From assembly GCA_029289235.1 (NCBI GenBank), contig JARFTZ010000051.1, positions 1 through 48,130 of the forward strand: a stretch of DNA of 48,130 nucleotides. Reading direction: 5' to 3'. The notes beneath the pieces were generated by a model, which was given only the letters and a program-made list of their open reading frames with translations, had not been told where the DNA came from and ran no database searches. A program made the translations under genes and the position numbers. Source of the stretch: Gammaproteobacteria bacterium (GTDB lineage: Bacteria > Pseudomonadota > Gammaproteobacteria > Burkholderiales > Rhodocyclaceae). Positions 42,484-48,130 of the stretch are shown here, piece by piece. Positions within the stretch are counted from its first letter, which is position 1; every line of letters starts with the position of its first letter.

Positions 42484-43056
42484 ATGCCTGATTTCCTGAA
42501 ACGGCTGATGGACCTGCTGCTGGCGCTCGTTGCGGCGGCGCTGCTGCTGGTGCCGATCGTGCTGGTGTTCCTGCTGGTGAAGCTGACCTCGCCGGGGCCG
42601 GCGCTCTACTGGTCGGACCGGGTCGGGCGGCACAACCGCATCTTCCGCATGCCGAAGTTCCGCAGCATGCGCATCGGCACCCCGGCCGTGGCGACACACC
42701 TGCTCGGCGATCCGGCCAGCCACCTGACGCCGGTCGGCTCCTTCCTGCGTCGGACCAGTCTCGACGAACTGCCGCAGCTGTGGAGCATCCTCAAGGGCGA
42801 CATGAGCTTCGTCGGCCCGCGCCCGGCCCTGTTCAACCAGGACGACCTGGTCGAGTTGCGCACCCGTTACGGCGTGCATGAACTGGTGCCCGGGCTGACC
42901 GGCTGGGCGCAGATCAACGGCCGCGACGAGTTGCCGATTCCGCAGAAGGTGGCGCTTGACGTCGAGTACCTACAACGCCGCTCGTTGTGGTTCGACTGCC
43001 TGATCATCGCCCGGACGGCGCTGAAAGTGTTGCGGCGCGACGGCGTTTCGCATTGA
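42484..43056 (+). CDS. Undecaprenyl-phosphate sugar-1-phosphate transferase (PglC/WcaJ-type)
   Basis: This 190-residue monotopic phosphoglycosyl transferase starts repeat-unit synthesis by moving a sugar phosphate to undecaprenyl phosphate. It has the N-terminal re-entrant helix (LLLALVAAALLLVPIVLVF), then SPGPALYWSDRVGRHN, FRMPKFRSM, LRRTSLDELPQLWSILKGD with the catalytic Asp-Glu, and MSFVGPRPALFNQDD. The final motif is PGLTGWAQINGRDELP. It is the short PglC-like form without extra membrane spans. From context the sugar is a UDP-6-deoxy-HexNAc such as QuiNAc. Confidence 0.92.
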   Translation: MPDFLKRLMDLLLALVAAALLLVPIVLVFLLVKLTSPGPALYWSDRVGRHNRIFRMPKFRSMRIGTPAVATHLLGDPASHLTPVGSFLRRTSLDELPQLWSILKGDMSFVGPRPALFNQDDLVELRTRYGVHELVPGLTGWAQINGRDELPIPQKVALDVEYLQRRSLWFDCLIIARTALKVLRRDGVSH

Positions 43057-43133
43057 CATGCCAGCGGCGAAATGCCCGGTGACTAACGTAAAATGCGCAG
43101 CATGACGCAATGCTCCCGAGACGCAGGATTCCG

Positions 43134-44990
43134 ATGACCCCTCAATTTCTGGCCAAGCGCACCCTGGCCGTGGCGCACGACCTGGTCGCCGTCGTGGTGT
43201 GCTGGTTTGCCGCCTACTGGCTGCGTTTCAATCTGGACATCCCTGCGGTGTATCGGGATGGCGCGTTGCGGGCCTTGCTTCCCGTCTTTGCCGTCTATGT
43301 GCCCGCCTGCTGGTTTTTCGGCCTGTATCGCGGGATCTGGCGCTATGCCAGCGTGATGGACCTGCGCCGGATCATACTCGCCGTCGTCACGGCGTCGGTG
43401 CTTGTTGCGGCGCTGCTGTTCATGTTGCGTCAGCCAGGCATTCCGCGTTCGGTGCTGGTTCTCCACCCCCTCCTGCTGGTGCTGGTCATGGGCGGAAGCC
43501 GTTTTACCTACCGGGCATGGCGTGACCGGGCGCTGTACGGGCGGATGATGCTGGCCGGCGAGCCGGTTCTGGTGCTCGGCTCGGGCGACGCCGCCGATCG
43601 CCTGCTGCGCGAACTGGCGCATTCGCCCGACTGGTGCGTCGTCGGCCTGCTCAGCGACGATGCCCGGCGGATCGGTCATGAACTGCAGGGGGTGAAGATT
43701 CTCGGGCCGAACGAGGATCTTGCCGTGTGGGCCGAGAAGCTTTCGGTCAAACGGGCGATCGTGGCCATGCCGGACGCTTCGCCGCGCAAGCGGCGTCACG
43801 CCATGGAACTGGCCGTGCAGGCGGGACTGTCGGTGATGACCGTCCCGAGCCTGGACGACATGCTATCCGGCCGGGTTGCCGTCTCGGCGGTAAGACGGGT
43901 GCAGCTTGAGGATTTGCTCGGACGCGAACCGGTGGAGCTCGACAACGCCGGCCTGCATTCCTGGTTGGAGGGAAAGGTCGTGCTGGTGTCCGGCGCCGGT
44001 GGTTCGATCGGCTCGGAACTGGCGCGGCAGCTCCTGCAGTTCAGGCCCGGTTTGCTGATTCTGCTCGATATTTCGGAATTCGCTCTCTACCAGATGGAGC
44101 AGGAGTTGCAGCGCCTTCACCCGGAGGCGCACTGCGCCTTTGTCGTCGGCGACGTCAAGGACGTCGCCTGGATCGATCGTCTCTTCGCCAGCTACTGCCC
44201 GGCCGTGGTGTTCCATGCGGCGGCGTACAAGCACGTGCCGCTGATGGAGGGAGAGAACGCCTGGCAGGCGGTGCGCAACAACGTGGTCGGCTCGAAGCGT
44301 CTGGCGGAGGCTGCGCAGCGCCACGGAGCGGAGAAATTTGTCCTGGTGTCGACCGACAAGGCGGTGAATCCGACGAACGTGATGGGCGCCACCAAGCGTC
44401 TCGCCGAACGGGTTCTGGCCGGCCTGCAGCAGGAGAAGGTGGACGGTACGCGATTCGTCACGGTGCGCTTTGGCAACGTCCTCGGCAGCAACGGTTCGGT
44501 GATTCCGACCTTCCGCGAGCAGATTGCGCGCGGCGGGCCGGTGACGGTCACCCATCCCGAGATCATCCGCTACTTCATGTTGATCCCCGAAGCCGCGCAA
44601 CTGGTTCTGCAGGCCGGACTGATGGGGCAGGGCGGAGAGATCTTCGTCCTGGAAATGGGCGAGCCGGTGCGCATTGCCGATCTGGCGCGCGACATGATCC
44701 GCCTGTCCGGCTTCTCGGAGAACGAGATCCGCATCGAATACACCGGGCTGCGTCCGGGCGAAAAGCTCTATGAGGAACTGCTCACCGACAGCGAGCAGAC
44801 CCTCCCCACGCCGCATTCCAAGCTGCGTATCGCGTTGGCCGAGGCAGCGCCGGACGTCGCCTGGATGCGCGAACTCGACGCATGGCTGCGCGAGCCGGTA
44901 CCGGCGACCAACAGCGACCTGAAGTTGCGCCTGCACCGCTTCGTGCCGGAGTATTCGCCGCAACTGAATTGCCACGGGGCGGGGCAGTAG
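43134..44990 (+). CDS. Membrane-bound UDP-HexNAc 4,6-dehydratase (WbpM/CapD family)
   Basis: The 618-residue protein has four N-terminal membrane spans (for example [17 protein letters not shown]) and a first nucleotide-binding-like domain ([17 protein letters not shown]). The catalytic SDR domain starts with [19 protein letters not shown] near residue 285, then [14 protein letters not shown] and [18 protein letters not shown]. In WbpM-type enzymes Met replaces the usual catalytic Tyr, and here the Met-Gly-Ala-Thr-Lys arrangement is seen. It should make UDP-4-keto-6-deoxy-GlcNAc for the reductase at 41497. AGGA before ATG 43134 rules out the upstream ATG 43110. Confidence 0.94.
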   Translation: MTPQFLAKRTLAVAHDLVAVVVCWFAAYWLRFNLDIPAVYRDGALRALLPVFAVYVPACWFFGLYRGIWRYASVMDLRRIILAVVTASVLVAALLFMLRQPGIPRSVLVLHPLLLVLVMGGSRFTYRAWRDRALYGRMMLAGEPVLVLGSGDAADRLLRELAHSPDWCVVGLLSDDARRIGHELQGVKILGPNEDLAVWAEKLSVKRAIVAMPDASPRKRRHAMELAVQAGLSVMTVPSLDDMLSGRVAVSAVRRVQLEDLLGREPVELDNAGLHSWLEGKVVLVSGAGGSIGSELARQLLQFRPGLLILLDISEFALYQMEQELQRLHPEAHCAFVVGDVKDVAWIDRLFASYCPAVVFHAAAYKHVPLMEGENAWQAVRNNVVGSKRLAEAAQRHGAEKFVLVSTDKAVNPTNVMGATKRLAERVLAGLQQEKVDGTRFVTVRFGNVLGSNGSVIPTFREQIARGGPVTVTHPEIIRYFMLIPEAAQLVLQAGLMGQGGEIFVLEMGEPVRIADLARDMIRLSGFSENEIRIEYTGLRPGEKLYEELLTDSEQTLPTPHSKLRIALAEAAPDVAWMRELDAWLREPVPATNSDLKLRLHRFVPEYSPQLNCHGAGQ

Positions 44991-44991
44991 C

Positions 44992-45813
44992 ATGGCGACT
45001 TACGCGATCGGCGACATCCAGGGCTGCTTCGATGCCTTCTCGCGGCTGCTCGATTGCTGCGCCTTCGATCCTGCTGGCGATCGTCTCTGGCTGGTCGGCG
45101 ATCTCGTCAACCGCGGCCCCCGTTCGCTGGAGACGCTGCGCTTCGTCCGCGACCTCGGCGAGGCGGCGGTGACGGTACTCGGCAACCACGACCTGTCGCT
45201 GCTGATGGCCGCCGAAGGCTTCGGTAAGCGCAGCAAGGGCGATACCTTCGACGATGTTCTCGGTGCTCCGGATCGCGATGAACTGCTTTCCTGGCTGCGC
45301 CGGCAACCCTTGTGCCACGTCGAGAACGGCTTCTGTCTGGTGCATGCCGGTTTGCTGCCGCAGTGGTCGGTGGCGCAGGCCCGGCAGCTGGCGCGCGAGG
45401 TGGAAGCGGCGTTGGCCGGCGACGACTGGCACGATTTCCTGGCGCATCTGTGGGGCAACGAACCGGACGCCTGGCGCGACGACCTCGTCGGCTGGCCGCG
45501 CCTGCGGGTGATCGTCAATGCCATGACGCGGATGCGCTTTTGCACCCCGGACGGGGTCATGGACATGCATGTCAAGGGCGAGGTCGAGAAGGCGCCGGCC
45601 GGCTGCGTGCCGTGGTTCGATGCTCCCGGACGGCGCAGCGCGGCGACGACGCTGGTGACCGGACACTGGTCGGCGCTCGGACTGAAGATTGCGCCGAACC
45701 TGCTGGCGCTCGATTCCGGCTGCCTGTGGGGTGGCCCGCTGACGGCGGTCAGGCTGGAGGATCGGGCGGTATTTCAGGTTCCGTGCGCGCCGGAGGAAAC
45801 CCGAGCCTGGTAG
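44992..45813 (+). CDS. apaH: Diadenosine tetraphosphatase ApaH
   Basis: ApaH symmetrically hydrolyses Ap4A to two ADP and also removes Np4 caps from RNA. The 273-residue metallophosphatase has all core motifs: [12 protein letters not shown] at the start, [26 protein letters not shown] and a later [10 protein letters not shown], with a C-terminal TGHWSALGL. It begins one base after the dehydratase stop. The last 65 bp overlap the acyltransferase gene on the other strand. Confidence 0.95.
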   Translation: MATYAIGDIQGCFDAFSRLLDCCAFDPAGDRLWLVGDLVNRGPRSLETLRFVRDLGEAAVTVLGNHDLSLLMAAEGFGKRSKGDTFDDVLGAPDRDELLSWLRRQPLCHVENGFCLVHAGLLPQWSVAQARQLAREVEAALAGDDWHDFLAHLWGNEPDAWRDDLVGWPRLRVIVNAMTRMRFCTPDGVMDMHVKGEVEKAPAGCVPWFDAPGRRSAATTLVTGHWSALGLKIAPNLLALDSGCLWGGPLTAVRLEDRAVFQVPCAPEETRAW

Positions 45814-46540
45814 AAATGGCCGCGTGGGCCTCGCGCGACACGTCGCGGCGCGAACGCTCGGCGGTGGTGATGATCGGCAGCGGATTCAGCCGTGCGGTCA
45901 AGGCGCGACAGGCCAGAATTGCCGCGAAGCACTGCGGCAGCGACGTGGTGGCGAACGACGGGGCGGAGCTGGGATGCCCTTCTGCATCGAGGTAGGCGAT
46001 GGCAATTGGCAGCAATGGCCGTCCGGTCTCGATTGCCGGCTGCAGCAGGGCGGCGTGGAATTCAAGCACACGCCGCCCGTCCGTGGTGCGTCCTTCCGGG
46101 AAAATGGCGACATCGCGACCGGCGTTCAGCCTGGCGTCGATCTCCTCGTTGATTGCGCGCGCGTGGCGGCGGCTGCCGCGGTTCAGGAAAATTGTGTCGT
46201 TGCGTGCCGAAAGCCAGCCGATGAACGGCCAGTGACGAACTTCCTCCTTTGAAATGAAGGCTGAAGGCCGCAGCGCGTTGATGGCGAAGATATCCAGCCA
46301 GGAGATGTGGTTGGCGACGATCAGGCAACCGGGCGGGGCGTCGGTCGCCTCGGCGTCGAGGCGGATGCCGAGGATGGTCAGGATTTGATGCGACCAGCGC
46401 TGACGCAGCGCCAGTTGCCGTTCCGTTGAAACACGCGGGTAAATGACGGCGGCGCCGAGCCCCAGCCAGAGCAGGTGCAACGCCAGCCGCACGCAGCGAA
46501 GTCCTCGCAGCAGGTACGGCGTTGGGGACGGCGCGCTCAT
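45749..46540 (-). CDS. PlsC-family 1-acyl-glycerol-3-phosphate / lyso-ornithine-lipid acyltransferase
   Basis: The 263-residue membrane acyltransferase has an N-terminal hydrophobic helix ([15 protein letters not shown]), the catalytic His-x4-Asp in [14 protein letters not shown], a second block [16 protein letters not shown] with FLNRGSRRH, and the acceptor motif [12 protein letters not shown]. An OlsB homologue 1.1 kb away suggests it may be OlsA, which acylates lyso-ornithine lipid, but phosphatidate synthesis is equally compatible with the motifs. ATG 46540 matches the family start. Its 3' end overlaps apaH. Confidence 0.88.
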   Translation of the reverse strand: MSAPSPTPYLLRGLRCVRLALHLLWLGLGAAVIYPRVSTERQLALRQRWSHQILTILGIRLDAEATDAPPGCLIVANHISWLDIFAINALRPSAFISKEEVRHWPFIGWLSARNDTIFLNRGSRRHARAINEEIDARLNAGRDVAIFPEGRTTDGRRVLEFHAALLQPAIETGRPLLPIAIAYLDAEGHPSSAPSFATTSLPQCFAAILACRALTARLNPLPIITTAERSRRDVSREAHAAISTRLGFPPARTEPEIPPDPPA

Positions 46541-46568
46541 CCTGATCTGGCGGCGGACTCTTGGCTGC

Positions 46569-47504
46569 TTACCAGGGCATCTTTCCGAAAGCGTTGGCGA
46601 AGCAGGCGGCGATCTCGTTGCGGCTCGGCTGGTGGTTCTGTCCACCCCGGCAAGCGACCTTGATGGCACCCATGACGGCGGCGAGCTGCCCTGTCTTCTC
46701 CCAGTCCCAGCCCTTGGCGATGCCATAGAGCAGGCCAGCGCGGTAGGCGTCGCCGCAACCGGTCGGGTCGACCACCTCTTTGGCCGTCACGCAGGGAATG
46801 TCGATGCGCTGTCCCTTGGCGTAGATGTGCGAGCCCTCGCCGCCGCGCGTGACGATCAGTGCGTCCAGCTTCGTGGCGAGCTGCTCTAGCGGTTGCCCGG
46901 TACGGTCGCAGAGCAGCTTGGCCTCGTAGTCGTTGAAACAGGCGAACTGCGCCTGGTCGAGGAAATGCAGCAGTTCCTCGCCGGAGAACATCGGCATGCC
47001 CTGGCCGGGGTCGAAAACGAAGGGGATTTCGGCGGCCGCGAGATCGGCCGCATGGCGCAGCATGCCGTCGCGCCCGTCCGGGGCGACGATGGCCAGCGTC
47101 ACGTTGCGGGCGTCGGTGACCCGGTTCTGGTGCGAGAGAGTCATCGCTCCAGGATGGAAGGCGGTGATCTGGTTGTCGTCGAGGTCGGTGGTGATGAACG
47201 CCTGCGCGGTGAAGCAGCCGTCGAGCTGGCGCACGTGGGCGCGGGAGAGTCCGAGACCGTCGAGGCGGTTCAGATACGGGCCGGCATCATCGCCGACGGT
47301 GGCCATGATCAGCGGATCGTCGCCCAGCAGCTTGAGGTTGTAGGCGATGTTGCCGGCGCAGCCACCGAACTCGCGGCGCATGTCCGGCACGAGGAAGGCG
47401 ACGTTCAGGACGTGGATCTTGTCGGGCAGGATGTGATTCCTGAAACGGTCGTGGAACACCATGATCGTGTCGTAGGCCATCGAACCGCACACCAGAATCG
47501 TCAT
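46569..47504 (-). CDS. PfkB-family carbohydrate/nucleoside kinase (adenosine-kinase-like)
   Basis: The 311-residue ribokinase-fold enzyme has the N-terminal FGGCAGNIAYNLKLLGDD motif with the Gly-Gly hinge, and the C-terminal anion-hole and base motif VVDPTGCGDAYRAGLLYGI. The order and length resemble bacterial adenosine kinases and nearby sugar kinases. Substrate cannot be fixed. GGAG before ATG 47504 and a TATAAT on this strand at 47534-47529 mark its promoter region. It lies 28 bp upstream of the acyltransferase gene, so the two may form an operon. Confidence 0.88.
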   Translation of the reverse strand: MTILVCGSMAYDTIMVFHDRFRNHILPDKIHVLNVAFLVPDMRREFGGCAGNIAYNLKLLGDDPLIMATVGDDAGPYLNRLDGLGLSRAHVRQLDGCFTAQAFITTDLDDNQITAFHPGAMTLSHQNRVTDARNVTLAIVAPDGRDGMLRHAADLAAAEIPFVFDPGQGMPMFSGEELLHFLDQAQFACFNDYEAKLLCDRTGQPLEQLATKLDALIVTRGGEGSHIYAKGQRIDIPCVTAKEVVDPTGCGDAYRAGLLYGIAKGWDWEKTGQLAAVMGAIKVACRGGQNHQPSRNEIAACFANAFGKMPW

Positions 47505-47631
47505 CTTCGTTCTCCCGGGAAAGCGCCGATTATAGGCGCCCTGGCGGCGTAACCCGGACGTAACGCCCTCGTCATGCGACTGCAACGCGGCCTTTCCACA
47601 ATGGCCGCGCAAACAGATGAGGATGAAGACG

Positions 47632-48130
47632 ATGCTGCAGACCGAACGCCGTGCCTTCCTGCGCGAACCGCGCAGCCTTCACGTAACGATGGCGACCTGC
47701 GAGAGCGAGGTACTGGAGGCGCAGAAGCTGCGCTACCGCGTGTTCCATGACGAGATGGGCGCGCGCCTGTCGAGCCGCACGCCGGGGGTGGATCGCGACG
47801 TGTATGACCCGTTCTGCGAACACCTCATCGTGCGCGACGAGAACCTCGGCCGCATCGTCGGCACCTACCGCATCCTGTCGCCGGCCGCGGCGCGCAAGGT
47901 GGGCGGTTATTACTCCGAGAACGAATTCGACCTCACCCGCCTGCAGCACCTGCGCGAGCGCATCGTCGAGATCGGCCGCTCCTGCATCGACCCGGAGTAC
48001 CGCAGCGGCGCAGTGATCACGCTGCTCTGGTCGGGGCTCGCGCGCTACATGCTGGAGAACAGCTACGAATACCTGATGGGCTGCGCCTCGGTGAGCATGG
48101 CCGACGGCGGGCACAACGCGGCCAGCCTGT
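47632..48130 (+). CDS. olsB: L-ornithine N-acyltransferase OlsB (3' truncated at window edge)
   Basis: OlsB transfers a 3-hydroxyacyl chain from ACP to ornithine, the first step of ornithine-lipid synthesis. The visible 166 residues show the GNAT-like OlsB features: AQKLRYRVFHDEMGARLSS, DVYDPFCEHLIVRDE, IVGTYRILSP, EIGRSCIDPEYRSGAVI and LMGCASVSM. The frame runs off the right edge. In-frame ATGs at 47617, 47623 and 47632 are possible starts; GAGGA at 47619-47623 favours 47632. It is divergent from the PfkB-type kinase gene. Confidence 0.9.
   Translation, partial: MLQTERRAFLREPRSLHVTMATCESEVLEAQKLRYRVFHDEMGARLSSRTPGVDRDVYDPFCEHLIVRDENLGRIVGTYRILSPAAARKVGGYYSENEFDLTRLQHLRERIVEIGRSCIDPEYRSGAVITLLWSGLARYMLENSYEYLMGCASVSMADGGHNAASL

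Overview
The window is GC-rich, densely coded chromosomal DNA of a Gram-negative bacterium. It carries LPS genes (Kdo transferase, heptosyltransferase), tripartite TctCBA and TAXI-TRAP transporters, an ImuA-ImuB-DnaE2 mutagenesis cassette and ornithine-lipid genes. Together these fit a betaproteobacterium, most likely of the Rhodocyclales type. That placement is inferred from gene content and protein style, not from a marker gene. I saw no rRNA, tRNA, CRISPR array, transposase or prophage.

Layout. (1) 1-6.75 kb: the 3' end of a D-erythronate-dehydrogenase-like gene and its terminator, then an SOS mutagenesis operon: a LexA-type repressor with a textbook promoter and two operator-like boxes, an inserted ORF6N-domain gene, imuA, imuB and dnaE2. 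(2) 6.8-8.8 kb: a phospholipid-methyltransferase-like gene, a small secreted protein and a Tat-exported intradiol dioxygenase. (3) 8.8-28.8 kb: a large sugar-acid catabolic island. A KdgR-like IclR regulator precedes kdgF-kduI-kduD (unsaturated uronates). A FadR-type GntR regulator is divergent from two glucarate dehydratase genes, a garL-type aldolase gene, garR and a TctCBA transporter. An aldo-keto reductase gene and garD follow. A LacI regulator is divergent from an L-talarate/galactarate dehydratase gene, a second TctC receptor gene and an SMP-30 lactonase gene. (4) 28.9-32.1 kb: an old-yellow-enzyme reductase, a MocR regulator and a small lipoprotein. (5) 32.0-37.0 kb: a D-glutamate cyclase-like gene divergent from a TAXI-TRAP receptor and fused permease. 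The region between them holds two NtrC-like sites and a sigma-54-like promoter. (6) 37-48.1 kb: envelope genes: a PCMT-like gene with tolC, waaC-waaA, a three-gene O-antigen initiation set (epimerase/reductase, sugar-phosphate transferase, 4,6-dehydratase), apaH, a PlsC acyltransferase, a PfkB kinase and a truncated olsB.

How it works together. GudD, GarD and the talarate/galactarate dehydratase should all feed 5-keto-4-deoxyglucarate to the aldolase. The aldolase gives pyruvate and tartronate semialdehyde, and GarR reduces the semialdehyde to glycerate. The KdgF/KduI/KduD arm makes 2-keto-3-deoxygluconate. Glycerate kinase and the KDG kinase/aldolase are not in the window. Each sub-cluster has its own regulator with visible operator-like DNA: a perfect 17-bp palindrome for the KdgR-like protein, a repeated 15-mer around the GntR gene, and three copies of one pseudo-palindrome for the LacI protein.

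The most interesting leads are the NtrC/sigma-54-like control region between the D-glutamate cyclase and the TAXI-TRAP genes, the divergent first GudD paralog, the three-operator LacI region, and the ORF6N gene inside the SOS cassette. All functional names come from reading motifs and remembered family sequences; no database search was run.
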